Source: Clostridium sp. D33t1_170424_F3 (GTDB lineage: Bacteria; Bacillota; Clostridia; Oscillospirales; Acutalibacteraceae). Taken from it: a stretch of DNA of 64,000 nt. Each line of letters starts with the position of its first letter. Positions within the stretch are counted from its first letter, which is position 1. Where the stretch lies: positions 1 through 64,000 of the forward strand of contig NZ_JADPEG010000007.1 of the NCBI RefSeq assembly GCF_015667585.1, in the 5' to 3' direction. The position numbers and the translations under genes are program-made. Shown in pieces: positions 51,432-62,027 of this stretch. The notes below the pieces were generated by a model. That model was not told where the DNA came from and did not search any database. It worked only from the letters and a program-made list of their open reading frames with translations.

Positions 51432-52751
51432 ATGAAAAGAACGCTGATTGCTGCTTTTTGTATATTCGTAATGCTTTTTAACGTCTTTGGCTGTTCCGCA
51501 GACATAAGCGAGGAGGACGCCCGTCTCCTGTCTGATACAACGGATATTTCCGGTATCGAAATCCCGGAAAATGTCCGGGTGGTCGCTTTGGGAGAATCCA
51601 CACATGGGACAAAGGAATATCACATCATGCGCAAAGACGTGTTCTCCCATCTGCTGGATACCTACGGCTGCCGGACGTTTCTTTTGGAGGCTTCCTTCGG
51701 AAGCTGTTTGTATATCAATCAATATATCCTTGGAGGTTCTGAACCCGGCACCGCGGGCGAAGCCATACAATATCTGGAGTCCTGGGTATATCATACAAAC
51801 GAATTCAAACAGCTTATCGAGTGGATGCACGATTATAATCAAACCGTGGAAAAGGACAAACAACTCCATTTTTACGGCGTCGATATGCAGGAAGGCGCCC
51901 ACGCCAGTGCGTATCTGTTATCCTATATCCGGTCTGTTTTCCCTGATAAGGCCAACGATTATGAGCCGCTGCTGTCTGTATTGAAAGATCCGTCTTACCC
52001 GTTAGAGGGACAGGACACATCCCCTGTCAGGAACGCTTTGGAACAGATTCAGGTGGAGATGGAGCAATCACAGGATCAATACATAGAAAACAGCAGCCTA
52101 TCTGAGTTTCAAATCGCCCGGGAATGCATACAGGCATTAAAAGAATTCGTTATGAGCCTTTCTTTTAAATATGTTGACCCGGAAAAGGACCTGGAGAAAT
52201 TTGCCGAAGGCTGCGCATTGCGCGACTCCTGTATGGCGGCCCGCGTTGAAACGATTCTGGCGTTGGATCAGGCCGATATGGTGTTCCTCACCGGGCACAA
52301 CGCTCATGTAACACGCCGGTCCGCCATCCGGGAGGGGATTCCCCCTGTAAAGGCGATGGGCGAGCTTTTGTCAGACCGGCTGGGCGATGCATATTTTTCC
52401 ATTGGCACCGCGTTTTGTGAAGGAACCCTAAAGGCAATTGACTATAACCAGGGCGGTTTTAAAGAGTTTTACGTCAAAGAGACACATCCGTTTATCAAAC
52501 TTTTCGCGAATCTGCCGGGTCAAAATTGGTACATAAATTTTTCCGATATAAAAGAAAGCGATCCCGCCATGCAATACCTGGAAGAAGAACACGACATCCT
52601 GAATGTGGGCGCCGTGTACAGCCGGGAGCTGGACTTTGAAGGGAACAAGGACGTCATGGCCGTCCGTTTTCCAGCCACTCTAAAAAATGAATGGGACGGG
52701 ATGCTCATTTATAAAAAGACCAACCCCACGATCATCCGCACACGATTTTAA
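51432..52751 (+). CDS. Erythromycin-esterase-like lipoprotein
   Basis: A lipoprotein signal with lipobox FGC (Cys21) precedes about 420 residues of the erythromycin esterase (Ere) fold. Diagnostic segments are RVVALGESTHGTKEYHIMRKDVFSHLL (catalytic Glu/His region), LLEASFGSC, LHFYGVDMQEG and VFLTGHNAHVTR. Known Ere enzymes open the lactone ring of macrolides, but many members have other hydrolase roles. Being membrane-anchored outside the cell is unusual for Ere. The ATG at 51432 is used rather than the adjacent GTG. Confidence 0.85.
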   Translation: MKRTLIAAFCIFVMLFNVFGCSADISEEDARLLSDTTDISGIEIPENVRVVALGESTHGTKEYHIMRKDVFSHLLDTYGCRTFLLEASFGSCLYINQYILGGSEPGTAGEAIQYLESWVYHTNEFKQLIEWMHDYNQTVEKDKQLHFYGVDMQEGAHASAYLLSYIRSVFPDKANDYEPLLSVLKDPSYPLEGQDTSPVRNALEQIQVEMEQSQDQYIENSSLSEFQIARECIQALKEFVMSLSFKYVDPEKDLEKFAEGCALRDSCMAARVETILALDQADMVFLTGHNAHVTRRSAIREGIPPVKAMGELLSDRLGDAYFSIGTAFCEGTLKAIDYNQGGFKEFYVKETHPFIKLFANLPGQNWYINFSDIKESDPAMQYLEEEHDILNVGAVYSRELDFEGNKDVMAVRFPATLKNEWDGMLIYKKTNPTIIRTRF

Positions 52752-52803
52752 AACATGAATTCGTTTCTGCTGCCTGACAGGAGAATCGCTGAGTGTATAA
52801 AGC

Positions 52804-52836
52804 AAGCCGCTTTGTTGCTGGACAAAGCGGCTTTTC
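52804..52836 (+). terminator. Terminator after the esterase-like gene
   Basis: AAGCCGCTTTGT pairs perfectly with ACAAAGCGGCTT around TGCTGG, followed by TT and a T-rich stretch. Confidence 0.85.
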
Positions 52837-52930
52837 CATTTTCAGATTTTGTTAAGATTTTCGTCAGATAAAAATGAAACAACACTTCCCATCCTGTGGT
52901 GTAATAGCAATCAGAAAGGGAGTGTTCTTT

Positions 52931-53929
52931 TTGTCTTACGAATCCAATGTCAACCGCCGCAGAACCGCTTCTTATGGAAAACGGCCAAAAAAGAAGCGGC
53001 CTCCGGTTTTTCTTTTCATCCTGCTTTGCGTACTGTGTATCGTTGCATTTATCACCGTACGGGATTTCAATCCCCCGCTTCAGACAATTTCAGGCCATCG
53101 CGCGGAAAACGTGCAGAGCTTGCTTTCTTCCGGGACTCTGCCAGCCGTCGCGGAGCCGGAGTCCCTGTACAGCCGCTGTGTTGTGCTGGAGGATTTACAG
53201 AGCGGCGCCGTTCTGCTGGACAAGCAGGGCGCGGAAAAAGCCTATCCCGCATCTCTCACCAAGATGATGACGGCGCTCGTCGCCCTGGAATGCTTTCCAG
53301 ACCTCAGTCAGACCGTCGTTTTGACAGATCGGGACTTTGCCGGCCTGTTTGAACAAAACGCTTCCATGGCCGGTTTCCAGCCGAATCAGGAGGTGCAGAT
53401 CCATGACCTCCTATACGGCCTGATGCTTCCCTCAGGCGCGGAGGCAGCCGCCGCGCTTGCCAACCACGCCGCCGGTTCACAGGAGGCTTTTGTCGAACTG
53501 ATGAACCAGAAAGCCCATGCACTGGGAATGGATGACACGCACTTTGTCAACGTCACCGGCCTGCACGACTCGGAACACTACACAACCGCAAGGGATATGA
53601 CCACGCTTCTGTATACCGCTTTGCAAAATCCTGATTTTCGGGCAATCTTCACCGCTGAACGCCGCTCCACGCGTGAAACCGCCACCCATCCGGGCATCAC
53701 CTTTTACAGCACCCTGTTTCAGGACTTGGACTCCCCCGCTTTTTCCGGCGGACAGCTTCTGGGCGGCAAAACCGGCTATACACAGGAAGCGGGCCTGTGT
53801 CTGGCAAGCCTGGCGGAAAAGAACGGCAGGGAGTACATCCTCATCACCATGGACGCGCCGGGCGATCACAATACAGAGCCACTCCACATTCTGGACGCAC
53901 TCACAGTCTATGAAGCCATATTATCGTGA
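52931..53929 (+). CDS. D-alanyl-D-alanine carboxypeptidase, second copy
   Basis: The TTG at 52931 is chosen because AAAGGGAG (52915-52922) is eight bases upstream; an ATG at 52874 has no ribosome site. The 332-residue protein has a basic N terminus and one membrane anchor (PVFLFILLCVLCIVAFI). The SxxK box is SLTK (Ser108-Lys111) and the KTG is in GGKTGYTQEAGLC. The SxN box reads SGA, with alanine in place of asparagine (LPSGAEAAAALANH), a common VanY/DacB-like variant. Unlike the copy at 29434 it is short and N-terminally anchored. It may be sporulation- or stress-specific. Confidence 0.88.
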   Translation: MSYESNVNRRRTASYGKRPKKKRPPVFLFILLCVLCIVAFITVRDFNPPLQTISGHRAENVQSLLSSGTLPAVAEPESLYSRCVVLEDLQSGAVLLDKQGAEKAYPASLTKMMTALVALECFPDLSQTVVLTDRDFAGLFEQNASMAGFQPNQEVQIHDLLYGLMLPSGAEAAAALANHAAGSQEAFVELMNQKAHALGMDDTHFVNVTGLHDSEHYTTARDMTTLLYTALQNPDFRAIFTAERRSTRETATHPGITFYSTLFQDLDSPAFSGGQLLGGKTGYTQEAGLCLASLAEKNGREYILITMDAPGDHNTEPLHILDALTVYEAILS

Positions 53930-54358
53930 CAGACGCTCCATTCTCCTGCGGGCCAGCAGCTTTCTGACCGCCCGCCGTCCCTGGAGAGTCGGCGCTGCGT
54001 AGCCCTTGCACAGGCATGGCAGGTTAAAAAGATTGTCCGGCATCTGCGCCGCCTCCAATGCGGTTTTGCACAGCAGCGCATATAATTCGCTTTTGTAATA
54101 GATTGTATGGTCGCCGGCGACCACGGCCGGGGCATCAAAATGAATTTGAATGAAACCGGCTTCTTCTAGCTCCCGCAGCGCGGCGCTCCGCTCTTTTACC
54201 GTTTCCATCGAGTCCTCTGGTCTCTGAATCCACACGTTGTCCAGCGCGGTCATTGCCAGATCCTCTTCCCGGTCGTTGCGCAGTTCAAACCGGGCTACCG
54301 GGAATCGCTCCCAGCGCATCTTTAATAGCATCTTTTTCTGTAATGTTGACAGGTGCAT
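53921..54358 (-). CDS. Hypothetical protein
   Basis: The 145-residue protein is not recognised. It is basic, with no signal or membrane segment, and has a cysteine pair in NLPCLCKGYAAP. The KERSAALRELEEAGFIQIHFDAP segment resembles a helix-strand unit of winged-helix proteins, but the case is weak. Its start follows the hexosaminidase stop with no gap, and its 3' end overlaps the convergent carboxypeptidase gene by nine bases. It is likely the second gene of the hexosaminidase operon. Confidence 0.6.
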   Translation of the reverse strand: MHLSTLQKKMLLKMRWERFPVARFELRNDREEDLAMTALDNVWIQRPEDSMETVKERSAALRELEEAGFIQIHFDAPAVVAGDHTIYYKSELYALLCKTALEAAQMPDNLFNLPCLCKGYAAPTLQGRRAVRKLLARRRMERLSR

Positions 54359-55615
54359 TTATTCCACATTCCTTTCAAGATCATATAAGGCCGTACTGTA
54401 TTTCATCGCCAGGATACGCAGAACCGATTCATCCAGCCGTTCTTCCGAGACGACGCCGTCCTGCACCGCCGTCAGCAGCGCGCGGTAATCCGCCTCGATA
54501 CTAGAAGACAGCAGCAGGTCGTTTCCCGCGTTCACTGCCGCGGGGCAGGGGTTTTCTCCATCTGTATACGACGGAATCGCCTGCATGGAGAGATCGTCTG
54601 TCAGAATCAAACCGGTAAACCCCAGCTTGTCCCGCAGGATTTCATGCACCTGTGGGGAAAGCGACGCCGGCCGGTCCGGGTCCATACACTCCACAATGTT
54701 GTGGGAAACCAAGACCATCGGCGCGCCCGCCTCGATCCCCGCCGCAAACGGAAGAAAATCTTCCTGTTCAAACGTTTCATAGGGCCGTTGGTCCACCGCC
54801 ACGCCGGTGTGCGTATCTACATTATTCCCATATCCGGGAAAGTGTTTGAGCGTACAGGCCATCTTCTGACTATTATACGCCAGGACGGAGGTTTTTACAA
54901 AATCCGCCGTCTCCCTGCCTTCTTTGCCGAAGGAACGCGCATAGATAAAATCGGACGGATCCGTGGAAACGTCCGCGTCCGGCGCAAAGTTTACATTGAT
55001 CCCCAGTGATTGCAGCAGCTTTACTTTTTGCAGGGTATCCTCCGTAATCCCCTCCATCCCGCCGCTTTGGAAGACCGCCTGCGGGGAACGGAATGGCTTC
55101 TCCGCCAGCATGGGCTTCCGGCTGACGCGCACCACCGTGCCGCCCTCCTCATCTACCGCCAGCAGCATGGGGATTTCACTCGCCTGCTGATAGGCGTCCA
55201 GTTCCGCCCGCACCTGCTCCGCCGTCTTACCGTCGAAGTCCCTGGCAAACAGCATAAAACCGCCCGGCTGATATTGCCGGACCGTATCCAGGGCATCTTC
55301 CGCCGGACAACGGAATAAAAACATCTGCGCCACCTTTTCCTCCAGCGTCATCGTATCCAGCTCTTCCCTTGCTGCCGCATAGCCCTCTGCAAACAGGCCG
55401 TAGGACGGCTGCTCTTCTTTCTGTTCCGCTTCGCTGGAACTTATCGGCTGCGCATCGGACGACGGCTCTGCCGCCTGTGCGGAGCTGCTCTGCACAACGG
55501 AAGCAGATGGAGCAACCGAGCTGTCCGCTTCCACATCTGCCGTTCCGCATGCTGAAAGAACGCAAAGCAGCAAGGCAGCCAACAGGCACGCAAAATCTTT
55601 TTTTAAATGAAACAT
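54359..55615 (-). CDS. Beta-N-acetylhexosaminidase lipoprotein (GH3, NagZ type)
   Basis: The start at 55615 has AAGGGG about ten bases upstream and gives a lipoprotein signal (LSAC, Cys23) followed by a Ser/Ala-rich linker of about 45 residues. The GH3 domain has AVDEEGGTVVRVSRKP, the signature KHFPGYGNNVDTHTGVAVDQR and the nucleophile region LILTDDLSMQAI. GH3 hexosaminidases release N-acetylglucosamine from peptidoglycan fragments. The extracellular lipoprotein form is known for Bacillus NagZ. 418 residues. Confidence 0.92.
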   Translation of the reverse strand: MFHLKKDFACLLAALLLCVLSACGTADVEADSSVAPSASVVQSSSAQAAEPSSDAQPISSSEAEQKEEQPSYGLFAEGYAAAREELDTMTLEEKVAQMFLFRCPAEDALDTVRQYQPGGFMLFARDFDGKTAEQVRAELDAYQQASEIPMLLAVDEEGGTVVRVSRKPMLAEKPFRSPQAVFQSGGMEGITEDTLQKVKLLQSLGINVNFAPDADVSTDPSDFIYARSFGKEGRETADFVKTSVLAYNSQKMACTLKHFPGYGNNVDTHTGVAVDQRPYETFEQEDFLPFAAGIEAGAPMVLVSHNIVECMDPDRPASLSPQVHEILRDKLGFTGLILTDDLSMQAIPSYTDGENPCPAAVNAGNDLLLSSSIEADYRALLTAVQDGVVSEERLDESVLRILAMKYSTALYDLERNVE

Positions 55616-55664
55616 TTTCCAATTTCCCCTTATAAATTCGAAAGGGCTGAACCACAATTGACAG

Positions 55665-55773
55665 AGCACACAAAAACCGGCCAAATTTGATGATTCCCCC
55701 CGTTAAAGTCGGGGGGAATCATTCTTATCCTGCCAATCGTTTGTGCAAAACCTGCATTGTGGTCCAGCCACTT
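55665..55773. repeat. Dispersed hairpin element, copy B
   Basis: This segment aligns over about 109 bases with 22486-22594. It shares AACCGGCC, ATTTGATGAT, the C6/G6 hairpin (GATTCCCCCC...GGGGGGAATC), CTGCCAATC and the right end GCCACTT. Bases facing each other in the hairpin have changed together between copies, while the loop has diverged. It lies directly downstream of glgA on the minus strand and could serve as its terminator. Confidence 0.75.
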
Positions 55774-55792
55774 ATATTGACGCCAACTCCGT

Positions 55793-57217
55793 TTATTCCT
55801 TGACCAGCTCGCGGTAAACGCGCATATAATCGTTGGCGGATTTGCCCCAGCTGTTGTCGCAGCGCATGGCGCGCTCCACCAGGATTTTCCATCCCTCCTG
55901 ATTATAATAGCCTTCCAGCGCACGGTGCACCGCATGGAGCATGTCGCCGCTGTTGTAAGTGCGGAAGGTAAAGCCGTTTCCGCTGCCGTCGCCGCTGTCC
56001 TGAATAGAATCCTTCAGTCCACCGGTCTCACGCACTACCGGAATGGTTCCATACCGCAGAGAGATCATCTGGGACAACCCGCAGGGCTCGCTCTTGCTGG
56101 GCATCAGGAAGATGTCCGCACCCGCATAGATTTTACGAGAAAGCTCCGGCACAAAACCAAAACAGGCGCACAGGCGGCCTGGATACTTGTTCTGCATCTC
56201 GCGGAAGAAATTTTCGTACTCAAAATCACCGGAACCCAAAATGGCAAACTGCATATTGGTCTCCCACATCAGCTGATCCAGCGCTTCCTTGACGAGGTCG
56301 AGCCCCTTGTGGGACACCATGCGCGTAACCATGCCAACCAGCGGCACATTCGCATCCTGCGCAAGGCCCAGACGCTCCTGCAGCGCGCGTTTGTTCTCCG
56401 CCTTATTGCTGAAATCATCCGCCGAGAAGTTTGCATAAATATCCTTATCGGTAGCCGGGTCATAGCTGATGGTGTCGATGCCGTTCAGAATACCGCAAAG
56501 CTTCCAGGCCCGCTCGCGAAGAATGCCGTCCAGCTCATGGGAATACCATGGGTCCAGAATCTCCTGCGCGTATGTCGGACTGACGGTCGTGACCTTGTGG
56601 GCTGTCTCAATCGCGCCCTTCATCAGGTTAACGCAGTCGTCATACTCCAAAATATGGTTTTCGGACTTCGGGATACCCAGAACGTCCTCGACCAGCTCCT
56701 TGCCGTACTTGCCCTGGTACTGGATATTGTGAATGGTGATAATCGTCTTAATGCCGCGGTACCACTCGTTATTCGCATAGAAAATGCTGTAATAGATCGG
56801 CACCAGAGCGGTCTGCCAGTCGTTGCAGTGGATGATGTCCGGCTTAAAATCGATATACGGCAGCATTTCCAGCGCCGCGCGGGACAGGAACGCAAAGCGC
56901 TCCGCGTCGTCGTAGTGGCCGTACAGGCCCTTGCGCTTGAAATAGTACTGGTTGTCGATCAGGTAGTAGATGACGCCGCCGGAGCGCGCCTCAAAGACGC
57001 CGCAATACTGCCTGCGCCATGCCACCGGTACAGAAAGGCTGGTAACAAACCGCATATTATCGCGCAGTTCCTGCGGAACCTCCTCATACAGCGGCATCAC
57101 AACGCGGCAGCCGACAAGCCGCGCGCGCAGCGCCTGCGGCAGGGAACCCGCCACATCCGCCAAACCGCCGGTCGCTGCAAACGGCCGGGCCTCACTGGTA
57201 CAATATAGAACTTTCAT
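55793..57217 (-). CDS. glgA: Glycogen synthase
   Basis: The 474-residue GT5 enzyme begins VLYCTSEARPFAATGGLADVAGSLPQAL (the ADP-glucose KxGGL-like loop, here TGGL) and has IIHCNDWQTALVPI, GILNGIDTISYDPATD, PLVGMVTRMVSHKGLDL and FLMPSKSEPCGLSQMISLRYGTIPVVRETGGLKDSI. It adds glucose from ADP-glucose to glycogen. It is the last gene of glgB-glgC-glgD-glgA, 46 bases after glgD. Confidence 0.97.
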   Translation of the reverse strand: MKVLYCTSEARPFAATGGLADVAGSLPQALRARLVGCRVVMPLYEEVPQELRDNMRFVTSLSVPVAWRRQYCGVFEARSGGVIYYLIDNQYYFKRKGLYGHYDDAERFAFLSRAALEMLPYIDFKPDIIHCNDWQTALVPIYYSIFYANNEWYRGIKTIITIHNIQYQGKYGKELVEDVLGIPKSENHILEYDDCVNLMKGAIETAHKVTTVSPTYAQEILDPWYSHELDGILRERAWKLCGILNGIDTISYDPATDKDIYANFSADDFSNKAENKRALQERLGLAQDANVPLVGMVTRMVSHKGLDLVKEALDQLMWETNMQFAILGSGDFEYENFFREMQNKYPGRLCACFGFVPELSRKIYAGADIFLMPSKSEPCGLSQMISLRYGTIPVVRETGGLKDSIQDSGDGSGNGFTFRTYNSGDMLHAVHRALEGYYNQEGWKILVERAMRCDNSWGKSANDYMRVYRELVKE

Positions 57218-57263
57218 ACTGACTCCCCCTTTTTCTCACACCGTGCATACACCGGCAGATTTT

Positions 57264-58382
57264 TTATACAACGCTGCCCTTGCTGATAAAGACCGGGTAG
57301 GACTGGAAGCCCATCAGGGACCGGTCGTTCTTGATGACAACGTCCTTGTCGATGACGACATAATTCAATTTGCAGTTCGGGCCGATCACGCTGTCCTGCA
57401 TGATTACGCAGTTTTCCAGCTTAGCGCCTTTGTCCACGCGAACCCCGCGGAACAGGACACAGTTTTCAACCGTGCCCTCAATGATGCAGCCGTCCGCAAT
57501 CAGAGAATTGCTCACACTGGAGCCCAGGCCGTATTTGGCGGGCATATTGTCGCGCACCTTGGTGTAAATCGGCCGGTTGGGGTCGAACAGCTGGGTGCGG
57601 ACCTTCGGCAGCATCAGCGCCATGTTCGCCTCAAAATAGGAATTCATGGAGCAGATGTTCTGCACAAAGCCGGTGTACTCGTAGGCATAGATGCGGTAAT
57701 TCTCAATGTTGCGCTGCAACAGGTCGCGCTTGAAGTTGTACAGGTTGCGGCTGACGCAGTCGTTGACCATCTGAATCAACAGATCGCGGCGCATCAGCAG
57801 CATGCTCATGCCAAAATTGCACTCGCCGCTGACCTTCGGATTAATCAGCAGGTCGCGCACACGGCCGTCTGGATCGATAGAGTAGACCGTGGGATCGTTG
57901 ATCATCTTCGGCAGCTTGCCGTAACGGTATACAACGGTAATATCCGCGCCATTTTTGAGGTGCGCCGTCATCACTTCGCTGTAGTCGATGTTACAGATGA
58001 CGTCGCAGTCGCTCAGAATCACATATTCCTCCTGGGAATTATTCAGAAAACGCATGACGGAAGCCAGCGACTCGATCCGGCTGTTGTAAACAGTGGATTC
58101 ATGCCCAAACGGCGGCAGCATAAACAGGCCCGCGCTCTTGCGCGAGAGGTCCCATGCTTTGCCGGAGCCAAGATGATCCATCAGGGACTGATAGTTACCC
58201 TTGGTAATGACGCCGACCTTGTTGATGCCGGAGTTTACCAGGTTGGAAAGCGGAAAATCGATCAGACGGTACCGGCCGCCGAACGGCACGGAACCCATGG
58301 TGCGTTTTTCCGTCAGCTCGCGAATTTTTTCCTCATGGACGTTTGAAAACAAAAGTCCCAGTATGTTGTTTCCGCGCATCAT
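57264..58382 (-). CDS. glgD: Glucose-1-phosphate adenylyltransferase-like subunit GlgD
   Basis: The 372-residue protein is a GlgC homologue that lacks the nucleotide-binding GGxGSRL signature; its opening is [45 protein letters not shown]. The left-handed beta-helix ([21 protein letters not shown]) is present. In Bacillus and clostridia GlgD is the non-catalytic partner that modulates GlgC. Its ATG overlaps the glgC stop by four bases. Confidence 0.95.
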   Translation of the reverse strand: MMRGNNILGLLFSNVHEEKIRELTEKRTMGSVPFGGRYRLIDFPLSNLVNSGINKVGVITKGNYQSLMDHLGSGKAWDLSRKSAGLFMLPPFGHESTVYNSRIESLASVMRFLNNSQEEYVILSDCDVICNIDYSEVMTAHLKNGADITVVYRYGKLPKMINDPTVYSIDPDGRVRDLLINPKVSGECNFGMSMLLMRRDLLIQMVNDCVSRNLYNFKRDLLQRNIENYRIYAYEYTGFVQNICSMNSYFEANMALMLPKVRTQLFDPNRPIYTKVRDNMPAKYGLGSSVSNSLIADGCIIEGTVENCVLFRGVRVDKGAKLENCVIMQDSVIGPNCKLNYVVIDKDVVIKNDRSLMGFQSYPVFISKGSVV

Positions 58383-59602
58383 TTTGTCCCCTCCTCTGCA
58401 AGCGTTTCCGCATCAATCATTGCCTTGGGGGGCACGGTGGTTCCCGGCGCAATCACACAGCCGTTACCAACGACCGCAACGCCCCATTCGTCCTTATTTT
58501 CAATATCTTCCGGCCGCGCGCCAACCACGCTGCCCTTGCCGATCACCGCGTCCTCCGCAATGATCGCGTATTGTACGATCGCATTTTCCTCAATGCGCGC
58601 GCCCGGCATGATAATGGAATCCTTCACCTGCGCGCCGGGAGCAATATACACGCCGGCAAATAGCACGGCGAAATCGATCTCTCCATAGACGTTGCAGCCC
58701 TCCGCAACAAGGGAGTTCTGCACCTTGGCATCCTTCGCCACATAGTGCGGCGGCATAACCGGGTTGCGGGAATAGATTTTCCAGCTCTCCTCGCTCAGGT
58801 CGAGGTCCACATTCGGATTGAGCAGGTCCATATTGGATTCCCACAGGCTCTCAATGGTGCCGACGTCCTTCCAGTAGCCCTGGAAGGGATAGGCAAACAT
58901 GCGCTCGCCGGCGTTCAGCATGGCGGGAAGCACGTCCTTGCCAAAGTCGTTGGAGGACTTGGAATTGGCCTCGTCCGCCTCCAGGTACTTGCGCAGCTTG
59001 CTCCAGGTGAATACATAGATGCCCATGGACGCCTTGTTGCTCTTCGGCACCTTCGGTTTCTCGTCGAACTGATAGATGGAACCGTCTTCGTTGGTATTCA
59101 GAATGCCAAAGCGGGAGGCCTCCTCCATCGGAACCTCAATCACCGCAATGGTACAGGCCGCGTCGTTTTCCTTGTGGAACGCCACCATTTTGGAGTAGTC
59201 CATTTTATAGATGTGGTCGCCCGAAAGCACCACGACGTATTCGGGATTGTAACGCTCAATAAAATTGATATTCTGATAGATGGCGTTGGCCGTGCCCTTG
59301 TACCAGTCGGACTTTCTGCTGCGCTGGTACGGCGGAAGCACCCGCACGCCGGCATTCATGCTGTCCAGGTCCCACGGCTGGCCGCTGCCGATGTATTCAT
59401 TGAGCAGAAGAGGCTGATACTGTGTAAGAACTCCTACACTCTCGATACCGGAGTTTACACAGTTTGAAAGCGGGAAATCAATGATCCTATATTTTCCTCC
59501 GTACGGCACCGCCGGCTTTGCCAGGTTTTTGGTCAGCACACCGAGTCTGCTGCCCTGTCCACCCGCAAGGAGCATCGCAACGACTTCTTGTTTTGGCAAC
59601 AT
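58379..59602 (-). CDS. glgC: Glucose-1-phosphate adenylyltransferase
   Basis: The start at 59602 follows AAGGAGG and gives 407 residues. The protein has the catalytic loop [57 protein letters not shown] and [18 protein letters not shown], then the C-terminal beta-helix. It makes ADP-glucose from ATP and glucose-1-phosphate. A longer start to 59644 has no ribosome site. It lies 61 bases after glgB. Confidence 0.97.
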   Translation of the reverse strand: MLPKQEVVAMLLAGGQGSRLGVLTKNLAKPAVPYGGKYRIIDFPLSNCVNSGIESVGVLTQYQPLLLNEYIGSGQPWDLDSMNAGVRVLPPYQRSRKSDWYKGTANAIYQNINFIERYNPEYVVVLSGDHIYKMDYSKMVAFHKENDAACTIAVIEVPMEEASRFGILNTNEDGSIYQFDEKPKVPKSNKASMGIYVFTWSKLRKYLEADEANSKSSNDFGKDVLPAMLNAGERMFAYPFQGYWKDVGTIESLWESNMDLLNPNVDLDLSEESWKIYSRNPVMPPHYVAKDAKVQNSLVAEGCNVYGEIDFAVLFAGVYIAPGAQVKDSIIMPGARIEENAIVQYAIIAEDAVIGKGSVVGARPEDIENKDEWGVAVVGNGCVIAPGTTVPPKAMIDAETLAEEGTK

Positions 59603-59663
59603 GTTAATTCCTCCTTGGCTAAAATATTTTCTATTTGTTTTCAAGCGTCCGCTAAAGTACGAC

Positions 59664-61748
59664 TCATCCCTCTTCCGTCTCCACTTTCTTTTTACGGGTC
59701 CGGGTAGTTTTCGGCTTTGGCTCTGTTTCCCCTGTTTTAGCTGTTGTGCTCTTCCGGGCGGAAGTGCTCCTGCTCTTTGGCTTTGCCGCCGCCTTTTTTG
59801 TCGTTTCTCCCGCAGCCGCGGTCGCTTTGCTGGTGCGTTTTACTTTCTTGCGTTTACATTTGAGATAGATAACAGACATAGGCGCCAGGTGCAGGCTGAT
59901 GCTCTGCTCGCTGCCGTGCATCGGCTCCTTGTCCCGCGTTTTAATATTGTCCCCGTTTGTAATGCCGCTGCCGCCGAACACCGCTGCGTCGGTGGAAAAC
60001 ACCTCCGCGTAAACGCCCGCATACGGCACGCCGATACAGTAGGACTCCCGTTCAACCGGCTGGAAATTACAGACCGCGATGACTTCGCCGCCTTCCCTGT
60101 CGATGCGGCGGAACGCAATGACGCTCTGGTTATAGTCGTCGTTGGAAATCCACGAGAAACCGTCCCAGGCAAAATCCACTTCCCAAAGGGATGGGTTTTC
60201 CAAATAGAACCGGTTGAGTGCTTTGGTAAACTCCCACGCCTGTTTATGATGCACATCGGAAAGGCAGTCCCAGTCCAATCCCTTTTCAAAATTCCATTCC
60301 ATATCCTGCGCAAACTCGTTGCCCATGAAATTCAGTTTTTTGCCCGGATGCGCCATCATATAGCTCATAAAGGTCCGGAAGCCGGCGTACTGCTGCTCCA
60401 GCTCCCCGGGCATCTTTTTCAAAAGGGAGCATTTGCCGTGCACAACCTCGTCATGGGAGATCGGCAAGACATAGTTCTCCGAAAAAGCGTAAAAGAAGGA
60501 AAAAGTGATATTGTCGTGATTAAACTTCCTGTAGATCGGGTCCAGAGACATGTAGTGCAGCATGTCGTTCATCCAGCCCATGTTCCACTTGTAGTTAAAA
60601 CCAAGGCCGCCGCAGTAAACCGGTTTGCTGACCATTGGCCAGGAGGTGGATTCCTCCGCGATCATCATAACCTCGGGGAACAGCTCAAAAATAGACTGGT
60701 TCATTTTCTGCAGGAACGCGACCGCTTCCAGGTTCTCCTTGCCGCCGTTCTTATTGGGGACCCATTCGCCGTCCTTGCGGCTGTAGTCCAGATAGAGCAT
60801 GGACGCGACGGCGTCCACGCGGATTCCGTCAATGTGGTATTTCTCCAGCCAGAACACCGCGCTGGAAATCAGGAAACTGACCACCTCGTTACGTCCATAA
60901 TCGAATACCAGCGTGCCCCAGTCCTTGTGCTCTCCCTTGCGCCAATCAGCGTATTCATAGCAGGCTGTGCCGTCAAATTGTGCCAGTCCCACTTCATCCT
61001 TGGGGAAATGCGCCGGAACCCAGTCCATGATGACGCCGATTCCCGCCTCGTGCAGCTGGTCCACAAATTTCATAAAATCCTTTGGCTCACCGTAGCGGGA
61101 GGTCGGCGCGAAATAGCCCGTTACCTGATACCCCCAGGAGCCGTCAAATGGGTATTCCGTGATCGGCATCAGCTCCACATGCGTGTAGCCCATTTCTTTT
61201 ATATAGGGAATCAGCTCTTCCGCAACCTTTTCATAGGAAAAGACGTTTCCGTCTTCGTACAGCCGCCAGGAGCCCAGGTGCAATTCGTAAATGTTAACCG
61301 GCTGGCTGTAATGCGGTTGATCCTTTTTGTGCTGGTACCAGGCTGCGTCGTTCCACGCGTAACCATCAATATCATAATAACGGGACGCGTTACCGGGACG
61401 CGTCTCAAAATGATACGCGTACGGATCGCTTTTCATGACCTTTTTTCCGGTTTTTCCGGTAATACTGAATTTATAAATTTCAAACAGAGGGAGAGCAAAC
61501 GGCAGATAACATTCCCAAACGCCGTCGCTGATTTTTTCCAGCGGATGCTTTGTCTCATCCCAATCGTTAAAAGGACCTACGATGGAAACTGCCTGTGCGT
61601 TCGGCGCCCATACGCGGCATGCCATCGCCTCTTTTCCATCCACTTCCGTTTTATGTACGCCCATGAACTCATAGGCCTTTATGTTGGTCCCCTGATGGAA
61701 CAGGTAAAGCGGGAAATTATTTTCTTCCGTTTTATTGACATTCGGCAT
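59664..61748 (-). CDS. glgB: 1,4-alpha-glucan branching enzyme with a lysine-rich C-terminal tail
   Basis: The start at 61748 (AGGGGAG upstream) gives 694 residues. The order is an N-terminal CBM48 ([38 protein letters not shown]), the GH13 barrel with [18 protein letters not shown] (nucleophile Asp), [14 protein letters not shown] (acid Glu) and [15 protein letters not shown], and a C-terminal beta domain ending near SVIYLKCK. Residues about 632-694 are an added low-complexity tail of 22 Lys/Arg and only 6 acidic residues, rich in Ala, Thr and Ser, like a histone H1 tail. No known GlgB needs such a tail. It is the first gene of the glycogen operon. Confidence 0.95.
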   Translation of the reverse strand: MPNVNKTEENNFPLYLFHQGTNIKAYEFMGVHKTEVDGKEAMACRVWAPNAQAVSIVGPFNDWDETKHPLEKISDGVWECYLPFALPLFEIYKFSITGKTGKKVMKSDPYAYHFETRPGNASRYYDIDGYAWNDAAWYQHKKDQPHYSQPVNIYELHLGSWRLYEDGNVFSYEKVAEELIPYIKEMGYTHVELMPITEYPFDGSWGYQVTGYFAPTSRYGEPKDFMKFVDQLHEAGIGVIMDWVPAHFPKDEVGLAQFDGTACYEYADWRKGEHKDWGTLVFDYGRNEVVSFLISSAVFWLEKYHIDGIRVDAVASMLYLDYSRKDGEWVPNKNGGKENLEAVAFLQKMNQSIFELFPEVMMIAEESTSWPMVSKPVYCGGLGFNYKWNMGWMNDMLHYMSLDPIYRKFNHDNITFSFFYAFSENYVLPISHDEVVHGKCSLLKKMPGELEQQYAGFRTFMSYMMAHPGKKLNFMGNEFAQDMEWNFEKGLDWDCLSDVHHKQAWEFTKALNRFYLENPSLWEVDFAWDGFSWISNDDYNQSVIAFRRIDREGGEVIAVCNFQPVERESYCIGVPYAGVYAEVFSTDAAVFGGSGITNGDNIKTRDKEPMHGSEQSISLHLAPMSVIYLKCKRKKVKRTSKATAAAGETTKKAAAKPKSRSTSARKSTTAKTGETEPKPKTTRTRKKKVETEEG

Positions 61749-61788
61749 TGAAACCAGCTCCCCTTCAGACATCTTTTTTCTTAGATTT

Positions 61789-61816
61789 ATCATACCACAA
61801 ATTGACAAAATAGCAA
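61789..61816 (-). promoter_or_regulatory. Promoter of the glycogen operon
   Basis: On the minus strand TTGCTA (61811-61816), a 16-base spacer and TATGAT (61789-61794), 41 bases before the glgB start. The rest of 61817-62027 is AT-rich with a small inverted repeat CTTTG-TTA-CAAAG near 61875 and no gene. Confidence 0.65.
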
Positions 61817-62027
61817 GCCTTTTTGGTTGTTTAATTGGATTTTCTATGGATGTATATAAAATATTTTGGTCACTTTGTTACAAAGCGACTAAGTTTTCCG
61901 ATCCAATGTACGCTATTTCCAAAGGAAATTATAACACAGGGCCCGTGTCGCAATTTGTAAACAAGCCCTGCAGAAAGCCAGACATTGAAAATCGCCTGTG
62001 GAAATTCTTCTGTTCCCTGTTTACAGG

